Positions 12,775 to 20,312 of a stretch of 22,278 nucleotides of DNA are shown here, one piece after another. Within the stretch, counting starts at the first letter, position 1. Each line of letters opens with the position of its first letter. The stretch lies in IMG/VR virus record IMGVR_UViG_3300036851_000320, positions 1 to 22,278 of that record; one strand, 5' to 3'. The DNA is from a virus. The notes under the pieces were generated by a model that worked only from the letters and a program-made list of their open reading frames with translations, ran no database searches and was not told where the DNA came from. A program made the translations under genes and the position numbers.

Positions 12775-14768
12775 GCGGCGGCCTCTACAACGCAGGCGGA
12801 GGCGGGGGCGGAGCCGGTGGCGGCGTCAACCTGGCCGCCTCCAACACCACGTACACGTCCGGCACCGTCGTCATCTCGGGCAGCACGAACATCACCGTGC
12901 TGACAAACGGGCAGACGATCCTGCTGTCCGCGAACGACCCGGCCGCCGCCGCGGGCGTATCAGCGCTCCAGGCGTCGAACACCACGTACACGTCGGGAAA
13001 GGTGATCCTGACCGGCGTCGGCGGTGGCGTCACCGTCTCGAGCAACACCGGCCAGCGCATCGACATTTCGGTAGCCGCACCGGTCGCAGAGACCCAGGTC
13101 GCGATCAGCGGCGTGTCTGCGTCTGACGCGCTCTACACGTCAGGGACCGTGAGGATCACGGGGGTTGGTGGCGGGATCACGGTGTCGAGCAACACGGGGC
13201 AGCGGATCGACCTCTCCGTCGCAGCCCCGGTAGCGCAGACAGCCGAGACCGCCATCTCCGGGGTATCGGCGTCGGACACGCTGTACACGTCCGGCACCGT
13301 ACGGATCACCGGCGTCGGCGGGGGTATCACCGTCAGCTCGAACACTGGCCAGCGGATCGACCTGTCCGTGGCCGCCCCGGTCGCCCAGACCGCGCAGACG
13401 GGGATCTCGGGGATCGCGAACTCGCAGACCACCTACACCTCGGGCACCGTGAGTCTGTCGGAGCTTGGCGCGATCACTGTCCGCTCGACAACCGGCAACC
13501 AGTACCAATTCTCAGTTAACTCGCAGACCGTCCAGACGCAGAACCTCCACAACGTCACCCTGTCGGGGAACACCGCGGGGGCGCTGGCGCACATCTCGTC
13601 GGGCACGCTGACGCTGGCGGGCGGGAACAACATCACACTCTCGCAGGCCGGGAACGCCGTCACGATCAGCGGTGGCGCCGGGGGCGCCGAGACCCAGACG
13701 GCGATCTCGGGTATCCGCGCGTCGGACACGACCTATACGTCAGGCAGCGTGACGATCACCGGTGTCGGTGGCGGCGTGACGGTAAATTCGAACACGGGGC
13801 AGCGCGTCGATATCAGCGTCGCAGCGCCCGTCGCCCAGACTGGCACACAGTTCAGCGCGGGCCTTTCCAACATCGGCAACACGGCTGGCGATACCGGCAC
13901 CGTTGCAGGCCGGGTTGTCCTCGCCGGTGGTAACAACATCACCCTGTCCGGCAGCACGAACGGCGTATCGGAGACGATCACGATTTCGGGGGCCGCCGGT
14001 GGCGGGGCGGGTTTCACAGCCGGGATGTCGAACCTCGGCAACACAGCTGGTACGTCAGGTGTCGTAACGGGCCAGGTCGTACTCGTCGGCACCCACGACG
14101 TCACCCTCTCCCAGTCCGTAAACGGCGGGTCGGCGACCATCTCGATCATCCCCGGCCCGCAGATGAGCCGATTCCGGTATCCGCAAGATGTCACCCCGGT
14201 GACCGCCGGTGGCTTGCAGGGGAACTCCTCTCTGTACTTCGTCCCGATCTTCGTACCCGGCTATCTGACCGCGCACAACGTTGGCCAGCTCTACTCGATC
14301 AGCGGCGCCACCGGGTCGACGGCTGCGGCGTCCCACTGGTTCGGGGTTTACACCAAGAACGGCTCGACTCTGTCGACGGCGACGACACACTCACAGTCAT
14401 CGTCGTGGACGTCGGGCTCGATTGCGTCGAACGACTGGGGTGGCCTGATCGGCTACCGCTGGCGGATGATGAGCGGACAGACGTTCAACTTCACGCCCGG
14501 CGACTACTGGATCGGGATGATCAACCGGTCCACCAACGCAGGCTCGTGGTCGCTGCTGGGGCTTTCGCAGATCGCAAACGCCTGGTCCGGCCATGTCGGC
14601 TCCTTGTCGAACACCAGCCGGCTGATGGACGTCGGCCTCGGCTGCTACACCGCCCAAACCTCGGCGTTCCCGGCCACCGTCGCGTTCAGCCAGATCGGCA
14701 GCCTCGTCGGCAACAACCTCCGCATCCCAGCCTTCCTCATGCACCACAGCGATGTCAGTTCGGGATGA
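12771..14768 (+). CDS. Repeat-built tail fibre protein
   Basis: A 665-residue protein. Residues 8-19 are almost all Gly. Residues 23-357 hold copies of a roughly 50-residue repeat (YTSGTVRITGVGGGITVSSN type), with the marker Tyr at 28, 73, 122, 172, 222 and 322 and a degenerate copy around 272. Residues 361-457 hold a second repeat pair (SNIGNTAG / SNLGNTAG). Residues 465-665 form a Trp/Ser/Gly-rich globular end (MSRFRYPQDVTPV to HHSDVSSG), the likely receptor-binding tip. The repeats, rich in Thr, Ser and Val, suggest a trimeric beta shaft. No signal peptide and no chaperone domain. Neighbouring glycosyltransferases make the many Thr/Ser residues possible glycosylation targets, a hypothesis only. 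Confidence 0.8.
   Translation: MSGGLYNAGGGGGGAGGGVNLAASNTTYTSGTVVISGSTNITVLTNGQTILLSANDPAAAAGVSALQASNTTYTSGKVILTGVGGGVTVSSNTGQRIDISVAAPVAETQVAISGVSASDALYTSGTVRITGVGGGITVSSNTGQRIDLSVAAPVAQTAETAISGVSASDTLYTSGTVRITGVGGGITVSSNTGQRIDLSVAAPVAQTAQTGISGIANSQTTYTSGTVSLSELGAITVRSTTGNQYQFSVNSQTVQTQNLHNVTLSGNTAGALAHISSGTLTLAGGNNITLSQAGNAVTISGGAGGAETQTAISGIRASDTTYTSGSVTITGVGGGVTVNSNTGQRVDISVAAPVAQTGTQFSAGLSNIGNTAGDTGTVAGRVVLAGGNNITLSGSTNGVSETITISGAAGGGAGFTAGMSNLGNTAGTSGVVTGQVVLVGTHDVTLSQSVNGGSATISIIPGPQMSRFRYPQDVTPVTAGGLQGNSSLYFVPIFVPGYLTAHNVGQLYSISGATGSTAAASHWFGVYTKNGSTLSTATTHSQSSSWTSGSIASNDWGGLIGYRWRMMSGQTFNFTPGDYWIGMINRSTNAGSWSLLGLSQIANAWSGHVGSLSNTSRLMDVGLGCYTAQTSAFPATVAFSQIGSLVGNNLRIPAFLMHHSDVSSG
12837..13841 (+). 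repeat. Protein-level tandem repeats, about 150-bp unit
   Basis: Copies encode YTSG-(V/T)-x-ITGVGGG(V/I)TV-x-SNTGQR(I/V)D(I/L)SVAAPVA. The Tyr spacing is 45, 49, 50, 50 and 100 residues. Copies at 13131-13244 and 13281-13394 encode the same 38 residues, yet I count 24 codons changed synonymously. Confidence 0.85.
13851..14141 (+). repeat. Second repeat type in the fibre shaft
   Basis: Two related units start FSAGLSNIGNTAGDTG and FTAGMSNLGNTAGTSG, about 54 residues apart. Each leads into VVL-G-x-(N/D)-(I/V)TLS and ends in a T-I-(T)-I strand. Confidence 0.65.
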
Positions 14769-15484
14769 CCGAACCGCAGATCATCGTCGGCGGCGGCAAT
14801 GGCTACCACAACACCGACCCGCAGACAATCCAGCGGCTCACCAAAGGCCGCACCTACCAGGACCTCTCCACCATCTGCGTCGTCCCTACCCGCGGCATGA
14901 TCCCCGCCCGCGTCGTCGAGTCATGGATGGGCTTGATGAGCGCGATGAATCAGAAGTTCACGCGCGTGTTCGTCGCCGGCATGGAAGTCGGGGACGCCTA
15001 CAACGCAGCGATCGAACTGATCCTCAACCACCCCGAACTCTCCACCTGGAAGTACGTGCTCACATTGGAGGAGGACAACCTGCCACCTCCGGACGGCCTT
15101 TTGAAACTCTACGAATCGATAGAGGACTACGCGGCGGTCGGCGGGTTGTACTGGACGAAGGGCGAGGGCGGCCAGCCGATGATCTACGGCGACCCGCACG
15201 GCATCCTGAACTTCGTCCCGCAGATGCCGCGACCGGACACGGTGCAGGAGTGCAACGGCCTCGGGATGGGCTTCACGCTGTTCAGGATGGAGATGTTCCG
15301 CGACGAGAAGATCCCGCGTCCGTGGTTCAAGACGCTCCAGGAGTGGGACCCGAACGTGGGTGTCCGCTCCTACACGCAAGACCTCCACTTTTTCGAGCGG
15401 GCACGGCAGGCCGGCCACCGAGTCGCCTGCGACACGCGCGTCAAGGTAGGGCATCTGTCTGTCGAAGACGACTTCGTGTGGTGA
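14765..15484 (+). CDS. GT-A type glycosyltransferase
   Basis: A 239-residue protein. The start is the ATG in the ATGA overlap with the fibre stop; the frame is open further upstream, but that part is a shadow of the fibre gene. The fold is GT2-like: STICVVPTRGMIPARVVESW (35-54) opens the Rossmann-like sheet, LTLEEDNLPPP (99-109) supplies the acidic metal/donor motif, GGLYW follows, ECNGLGMGFTLFRMEMF (162-178) fits the acceptor region, and TQDLHFFERARQAGH (204-218) plus H230 fit the C-terminal catalytic and metal area. No membrane anchor. Placed between the fibre and a methyltransferase, it probably works with the 10893 enzyme on the same glycan. The target (virion protein, phage DNA or host envelope) cannot be read from sequence. 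Confidence 0.8.
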   Translation: MTEPQIIVGGGNGYHNTDPQTIQRLTKGRTYQDLSTICVVPTRGMIPARVVESWMGLMSAMNQKFTRVFVAGMEVGDAYNAAIELILNHPELSTWKYVLTLEEDNLPPPDGLLKLYESIEDYAAVGGLYWTKGEGGQPMIYGDPHGILNFVPQMPRPDTVQECNGLGMGFTLFRMEMFRDEKIPRPWFKTLQEWDPNVGVRSYTQDLHFFERARQAGHRVACDTRVKVGHLSVEDDFVW

Positions 15485-15496
15485 AAGGACGATCAG

Positions 15497-15757
15497 ATGG
15501 CAATCCGTGCGTTCGTACCAAGCGTCCCGGCTTTCACTGTCGCTGACGCCCCGGATGGCCGGTGGGAGTTCACTGCGCTTTTGGTCGACGACACCGCCGG
15601 ACAGATTCTGGGCCAGATCGCCGACGAGGTAGTCGTCCCGTGGGGGTCCCCGATCAGGACCCTAATCGCCGACCAGATCGTCGCTCGCGCCGACTCTGAC
15701 TACAGCAAGACGCTCCTGGTCACCGACATACTGATGCACGACTTGATGGCGCCGTGA
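15497..15757 (+). CDS. Small hypothetical protein
   Basis: An 86-residue protein with AAAGGA (15484-15489) seven bases before the ATG. It alternates beta strands and a central acidic segment (EFTALLVDDTAGQILGQIAD), then VVVPWGSPIRTLIADQIVAR, then a Leu-rich end (SKTLLVTDILMHDLM). No motif recognised. Its TGA overlaps the next GTG, so it is coupled to the methyltransferase. Confidence 0.7.
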   Translation: MAIRAFVPSVPAFTVADAPDGRWEFTALLVDDTAGQILGQIADEVVVPWGSPIRTLIADQIVARADSDYSKTLLVTDILMHDLMAP

Positions 15758-16344
15758 CAGCCATCGCGGCTAAGCCAGCCAAGCGGAAGCCTCGTGTCCC
15801 AAAGACACGGTCGTACCGGCTCGACCTCGGCTGTGGCCAGGCGAAACAGGAAGGATTCACCGGGGTCGACATCGCCGGTGACGCCGACGTCATCCACGAC
15901 CTGTTCTCGTTCCCGTGGCCGTTCCCCGACTCGAGCGTGGAGGAGATCCACGCGTCGCATTTCGTCGAGCACATCCCGCACTACCGGCCCGATTGGGACC
16001 GTGACGGCTGGTGGATGTTCTTCAACGAGTGCTACCGGATCTGCAAACCCGATGCGAAGCTGACGTTCGTTCACCCCTATGTGAAGTGTGACCGGGCGTT
16101 CTGGGATCCGACGCACACCCGCTACATCCACGAGACGACCTGGTACTACGGCGATCGGCAGTGGCGTGAGCAGCAACGGCTCGACCACTATCCGGCCGAC
16201 TGCGATTTTGAGGTGACGTTGATCCAGGGGACGGGTGTAGACCAGGACGTCGCGGCCCGCCATCACGAGTTCCAGGCGGTCGCTCGGCACCGATATTGGA
16301 ACGTGATCCCAGATCTGATCGTCGAGTTGAAGGCCCGCAAATAG
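15754..16344 (+). CDS. SAM-dependent methyltransferase (class I)
   Basis: A 196-residue protein. After a basic leader (KPAKRKPRVPKTRS) comes LDLGCGQ (23-29), the SAM-binding motif I, with D39 in GFTGVDI as the ribose-binding acidic residue. HASHFVEHIPHY (66-77) is the motif IV region common in Methyltransf_11-like enzymes. Later residues CYRICKPDAKLTFVHPY follow the usual 'L.PGG.l.i..P' strand. It is a different subfamily from the 10236 enzyme, so the cluster carries two non-homologous or distantly related methyltransferases. The start is GTG in an overlap with the previous stop. A sugar or small-molecule substrate is inferred from the neighbouring glycosyltransferases. Confidence 0.82.
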   Translation: MTAIAAKPAKRKPRVPKTRSYRLDLGCGQAKQEGFTGVDIAGDADVIHDLFSFPWPFPDSSVEEIHASHFVEHIPHYRPDWDRDGWWMFFNECYRICKPDAKLTFVHPYVKCDRAFWDPTHTRYIHETTWYYGDRQWREQQRLDHYPADCDFEVTLIQGTGVDQDVAARHHEFQAVARHRYWNVIPDLIVELKARK

Positions 16345-16353
16345 GAGGGAAGC

Positions 16354-16659
16354 ATGGCTACGTTGGAGAAGATCGACGAGTTGCGCGCCGACAACGCGCA
16401 GCTCGCGAAACGCGCATCGGACCTGAGCGCCGACCTGACCCGTGCCCGCCGCGAATTGAAGGGCGTGCAGACGGCGGAGGAGAAAGCCGCGCAGGCCGAG
16501 GAGCGCGCGGAGACAGCGGAGACGGAGAACAAGGCGCTGAAGGCTGAGCTCGCCCGCGCACGGGCGGAGGTCGACACGCTGCACAAGCAGATCGCCGCCG
16601 ACCGACATTTCGTCAACGCCGCGACCAAGCTGCGGGAAGGGTTCCGGGCGCTCGGATGA
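16354..16659 (+). CDS. Coiled-coil protein
   Basis: A 101-residue protein with a strong AGGAGG (16343-16348). Residues 3-85 are one long heptad-patterned helix (LEKIDELRADNAQLAKRASD, ETENKALKAELARARAEVDT), ending in a basic segment (ATKLREGFRALG). Such proteins usually form dimers or trimers and may act as a fibre shaft, chaperone or spacer. It is tied by an ATGA overlap to the zinc-ribbon gene, suggesting a paired role. No family assigned. Confidence 0.75.
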   Translation: MATLEKIDELRADNAQLAKRASDLSADLTRARRELKGVQTAEEKAAQAEERAETAETENKALKAELARARAEVDTLHKQIAADRHFVNAATKLREGFRALG

Positions 16660-17075
16660 CCGAACGGTGGCGGCGCCCGTTGAAGCCGTTGGCGATCGAG
16701 GAGGATGCCGGCGCGGTCAGCTATGACGGGGTGAAGCTGATGCGCGGTCTCGACATCACCTACACCCCCGATGACTTCCAGCGGCTCCGGGAAGGGTACG
16801 CCTGCCTGAACTGCCAGGAGCCGTTCGAGCAGCCGTTCCCCGAACGGTGTGCGGTGTGCGGGTACGCCGTCCGCGAGTTGCAGACCGCGGATATCGCCCG
16901 CGAGTTCCGGGGGCACAAGCACTTGGGGTCGACGGTGAAGATCGCGGACGAGTTGGAGCGGTTGGAGGAGTGGGCGCAACGGCAGGAGCACGTCCCGGAG
17001 CATCACGTTCTCGTCCCGGACGGTGGCGCGTTCGCGCAGGGCGCCGGCTTGTGGACGCCTGAGAGCCTGAACTGA
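16656..17075 (+). CDS. Zinc-ribbon protein
   Basis: A 139-residue protein with CLNC at 50-53 and CAVC at 65-68, a complete Cys4 zinc-ribbon spacing (CxxC-11-CxxC). The N-terminal part is beta-like with Arg/Lys and acidic patches (KPLAIEEDAGAVSYDGVKLM), and the C-terminal part is helical (KIADELERLEEWAQRQEH) then Gly-rich. Zinc ribbons in phages serve in DNA/RNA contact or virion assembly. Here it sits between glycan and tail genes, so a structural or regulatory task cannot be separated. It overlaps the coiled-coil gene by ATGA and leaves 36 bases before the tailspike. Confidence 0.72.
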   Translation: MTERWRRPLKPLAIEEDAGAVSYDGVKLMRGLDITYTPDDFQRLREGYACLNCQEPFEQPFPERCAVCGYAVRELQTADIAREFRGHKHLGSTVKIADELERLEEWAQRQEHVPEHHVLVPDGGAFAQGAGLWTPESLN

Positions 17076-17111
17076 TGCCAGTCCTGTCGGAGGTCTAACC
17101 GGAAGGGGCTC

Positions 17112-19277
17112 ATGTCGTTGCCGCTCACTCCCCTCACGCTGGGGTCGCTCACCCTGGACCCGGTCACACCGCTGCCGGAAGACTGGATCGACGTGTCTTC
17201 CTACGCTGTCGGAGACGGCATCGCCAATGACACGACTGCGTTTGAAGACGCGTTGGCTGCTGACAACGCGACTGCGCTTCTGTATTCGCCGCCAGGTAAG
17301 ACGTATCTCATAACCGGCAACCTGACGATTGCGACACAGCGGACGATCGACTTCAGCGGGTCGACGATCAAGTTCGCGACGCCGGGGAAGGTCTATGTTA
17401 CCGCCGCCGGAGCGGGCACGTATATTCGCAATCTCGTCGTCGACGCCAACCTTCAGGTTGGGGGAGGCGGGGTCTCGACGGACGCTGTTGGCGTCACGCG
17501 CTGCTTTAACGTCGAGACGCTGAATTCAAAGGGCGGCTCCGGGTTCGCCTGCACTGGAGCGGGCGTCATCTTGGAGCTGAACGGGCGCTGCCACTCCCAC
17601 CATCACCAGCGCAACGCTGGCTCTCACGGCAACGGCGCCTACGCGCTCAACGGTGCCATTCTTCGCACGGGGCCGGAGTTCCTTGCTGAATATTGCCAGG
17701 GCCACGGGGTCTTGATCGACACGGATGCGGGCGAGGGATGCGTCATAAGGGGGAGGGCGTACCGTTGCGGCGATCCGGCGGGGGCCGGCTCAAACGGTGC
17801 CTACTTGCGTTCACCGAACGGGATAGTCGACTTCGTCACGGAGGAGTGCGATAGCTTCGGCGTCGAGATCACCGGGGATAAGTGGCGCGGCTTCGCCGAG
17901 GCGTTACGAACGGGTGTCGGGTTCACAGCCCCCACCTACACCGTGGCTCCTGATGACGCCTGCGCTGGCATACGGATCTTCGCGGCCGATAACTGCAAGG
18001 TATACGCTCGCGATCTTCGTTCAGGGGGGTACGGCGTTGCCATTGTCGGCGGCAGTAATCATAACGACATCACCGTCGACGTCGATTATACTGGTGGTTC
18101 GGACCGTGACCCCGGTATCAATCTGTCGGGTGGTTCTTCCTTCAACGTCATCCGGGGAGAAATCCGTGGCGCTACTGTCGGGCTGAGCATGGCCGAAGCG
18201 ACAGGGCTGAACAACGACAACGACATCGTGCTTGCGATGTTCGATTGTGACTTTAGCGCCCTTCGTATGGACTACGGCAAGAATAATGCCATCACCATCT
18301 TTTCAAGAAACAATCGGGACTTTGATGATGGTGTCAACCTCGGGCTCGTTAACCTTCTTGGTGGCGCTAACGTAACTGGCAACCGCATCGTTCTCTATGA
18401 CCACCGCGAGACTACTGGTGGTGCTGCCGCCTCTACCTGCCCACGCTACCTTGTTCGCTGCCTCGCCGGTACTGCCGACAACGAGATCATCGTCCACCGG
18501 GCACGCGACTGCCGCATTCTCTCCTACGACCTCGGCACGAACAACAAGATCACCGTCGCGAAGGCGCTTAAGCAGACGGCAATCGCGACGTTCGACTCGG
18601 GGGAGGCCTGGTCGGCGGGAACGAACAACGCGACCGCCGGGCAGTGGGTAGAAGGGGATGGAGGCAAGCGATTCCTGGGTGGAGTGGGCAGCTACACCTC
18701 CTATACCCGCACGCTAGGGGCGGCCATAGACCTCAGTGCGATGGGGAACGAGGAGTGGTTCCGGGTCTGGTGCTTCTACGAGAACGCAGCCGATCACTTG
18801 ACTACTGGTAGTGGCCCGGTGCTGTTTCGACTCCGCACCGACTCCTCTAATTATTTCGACACCCCGTTTGGCAATCCGCTCGTGCCGGGGGACGGCGGTT
18901 TCTACATCTACCTCCGCAAGGTGGACTTCTCAGCCGTTGGCACGCCCAACTGGAACAACATCACTTCGATCGCCGTTCTAGTCCATTCTGCTGGCGCCGG
19001 TACGTTCGCGGTCACGATGGATGACTTCTGCCGCGTCTACTCCCAGCGGTTTGAGGGGCCGAGCGACCGGGCCGGTGGAAGCGTGAGCGTCGCCGACGGG
19101 GGGAAGATCGCTCATGGCCTGCTTGTTGCTCCAACTCGCGTGACGGTCGTACCTTCTGTCTCGGGTGAGTTCGCATCCGTAACCGCAATTGACGCATCCA
19201 GCTTCACCGTGGCTCTAAAGAAGCATGACAACACGGCGGGTACAACACAATCGGTCTACTGGACGGCGGAGCGGTAA
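17112..19277 (+). CDS. Tailspike with beta-helix domain
   Basis: A 721-residue protein preceded by GGAAGG (17101-17106). After a short leader, DVSSYAVGDGIANDTTAF (27-44) is the N-terminal signature of Pectate_lyase_3-type right-handed beta-helices in phage tailspikes, and NNDI/NVIRG/GNRI turns follow to about residue 490. Residues about 493-650 look like a jelly-roll carbohydrate-binding domain (WFRVWCFYENAADH). The last 65 residues (VADGGKIAHGLLVAPTRVTV to VYWTAER) match a small C-terminal fibre domain seen in tail proteins. It likely binds and may cleave host polysaccharide; catalytic Asp/Glu residues cannot be fixed by eye. A His cluster (HSHHHQ, 161-166) is unusual. Third positions carry more T than neighbours, suggesting acquisition from another genome. 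Confidence 0.83.
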   Translation: MSLPLTPLTLGSLTLDPVTPLPEDWIDVSSYAVGDGIANDTTAFEDALAADNATALLYSPPGKTYLITGNLTIATQRTIDFSGSTIKFATPGKVYVTAAGAGTYIRNLVVDANLQVGGGGVSTDAVGVTRCFNVETLNSKGGSGFACTGAGVILELNGRCHSHHHQRNAGSHGNGAYALNGAILRTGPEFLAEYCQGHGVLIDTDAGEGCVIRGRAYRCGDPAGAGSNGAYLRSPNGIVDFVTEECDSFGVEITGDKWRGFAEALRTGVGFTAPTYTVAPDDACAGIRIFAADNCKVYARDLRSGGYGVAIVGGSNHNDITVDVDYTGGSDRDPGINLSGGSSFNVIRGEIRGATVGLSMAEATGLNNDNDIVLAMFDCDFSALRMDYGKNNAITIFSRNNRDFDDGVNLGLVNLLGGANVTGNRIVLYDHRETTGGAAASTCPRYLVRCLAGTADNEIIVHRARDCRILSYDLGTNNKITVAKALKQTAIATFDSGEAWSAGTNNATAGQWVEGDGGKRFLGGVGSYTSYTRTLGAAIDLSAMGNEEWFRVWCFYENAADHLTTGSGPVLFRLRTDSSNYFDTPFGNPLVPGDGGFYIYLRKVDFSAVGTPNWNNITSIAVLVHSAGAGTFAVTMDDFCRVYSQRFEGPSDRAGGSVSVADGGKIAHGLLVAPTRVTVVPSVSGEFASVTAIDASSFTVALKKHDNTAGTTQSVYWTAER

Positions 19278-20035
19278 TGGCTTATGTCGATGAGGTTCTC
19301 GCGGATAGCCCTGCCGGATACTGGCGGATGGGCGAGGCGCTCGATAGCAGCCCCGCGAATGACGAGACGGCGAACAACAACGACGGCGTCTACACGAACG
19401 TTACGGGCACTACACCGGGGCAGGCGGGAATCTCCGGTGACGGCAACACGGCGGTCCGGTTCACGAAGGCGTCGCTCGGCTACGTCGCGGTGCCGGACGC
19501 CGCCTCTCTTGATCTGGGAGGAAACTTGCTCACGCTCGAAGCGTGGGTGAAGCTTGCCGCCGTTGGGGCCGCGCAGCTTAAGTCGATTTGCAGCAAGGGC
19601 GCGAACGGTTATCAGATGCGCGTCAACACGGCCGACAAGATCGAGCTGTTGAAGGATCGCGTCGGCGTTCTCGCCACATCGGTGTTGGCGATCACGGATA
19701 CCAACTGGCATCACATCGTGGGAACGAAGAATGGTGCCACACGAGCGATCTACATTGATGGGGCCGAATCGACCTCTCTGGGTGTCGACGCGGTCGTCGC
19801 GGCCACCGACAATTCGCTCTACATCGCCGTCGCGAACGGCGCGGGCGCAGGCGTGACCGTGCCCGAGGCGACAACCTACATGGACGGGACGCTTGACGAG
19901 ATCGCGGTGTACCCGACCGCGCTGAGCGCCGCGCGGGTGCTCGCCCATTTCCAGGCCGCCGTGGTCCCATCCGAAAGTGGTGCCAACGCAGGAGCTTTCG
20001 TCCCCGCCATCCTCCAACTCCTCGGAAAGAGGTGA
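19277..20035 (+). CDS. LamG-type lectin-like virion protein
   Basis: A 252-residue protein starting in a TAATG overlap with the tailspike stop. It shows the concanavalin-like LamG pattern: 'SPAGYWRMGE' (11-20), a FTK-x-YVAVPDAASLDLG strand pair, LLTLEAWVKL, then DTNWHHIVGTKNGATRAIYI and GTLDEIAVYPTALSAARVLA near the end. This jelly roll binds sugars and is frequent in phage adhesion proteins. No signal peptide, so it is a virion rather than a secreted protein. Its tail after about residue 230 is Ala/Pro-rich. It follows the tailspike, so it probably gives a second glycan-binding arm; the exact sugar cannot be predicted. Confidence 0.8.
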   Translation: MAYVDEVLADSPAGYWRMGEALDSSPANDETANNNDGVYTNVTGTTPGQAGISGDGNTAVRFTKASLGYVAVPDAASLDLGGNLLTLEAWVKLAAVGAAQLKSICSKGANGYQMRVNTADKIELLKDRVGVLATSVLAITDTNWHHIVGTKNGATRAIYIDGAESTSLGVDAVVAATDNSLYIAVANGAGAGVTVPEATTYMDGTLDEIAVYPTALSAARVLAHFQAAVVPSESGANAGAFVPAILQLLGKR

Positions 20036-20036
20036 C

Positions 20037-20306
20037 ATGTATCAAACCTCGGAAATCCGGACGGTCACCTCGAAGATCGTGGTCCCGGACACCGCGGGAC
20101 AGTCGTCCATCATCGTCGCGAACGTCTACACCGGCGCGACCGGGGCCATCCTGAAAATCTACGACGGCACATCTGCCGGAGGAACGCTGATCGCCACGAT
20201 CGACGCGAGCTCCAAGAGCAGCCACCTGATCATGCGGAAATGCGAAACCGGGATCTTCCTGGACCTGTCCGTGGCCGCCGCTGACTGCGCGATCACCTAC
20301 CAGTAA
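20037..20306 (+). CDS. Small beta-rich virion-type protein
   Basis: An 89-residue protein. ATG 20037 is chosen because AAGAGGTG lies just before it; the frame is open upstream to 19977, but those residues only mirror the lectin gene end. The sequence is a beta sandwich-like chain: TVTSKIVVPDTAGQSSIIVA, ANVYTGATGAILKIYDGTSA, GTLIATIDASSKSSHLIM, and a final AAADCAITYQ. The style resembles small decoration or fibre-tip proteins. It has the same general architecture as the 12460 gene, but I cannot show homology by eye. Confidence 0.68.
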   Translation: MYQTSEIRTVTSKIVVPDTAGQSSIIVANVYTGATGAILKIYDGTSAGGTLIATIDASSKSSHLIMRKCETGIFLDLSVAAADCAITYQ

Positions 20307-20312
20307 CACCCG

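Noticed and set aside
12837-13841. Regular repeats that could suggest a CRISPR array
   Set aside because: The repeats are in frame, about 150 bp, and conserved as protein rather than DNA; there are no spacers.
14405-14764. Upstream extension of the second glycosyltransferase frame
   Set aside because: It lies out of frame over the fibre C-terminus and has shadow composition; the family-like sequence begins after 14765.
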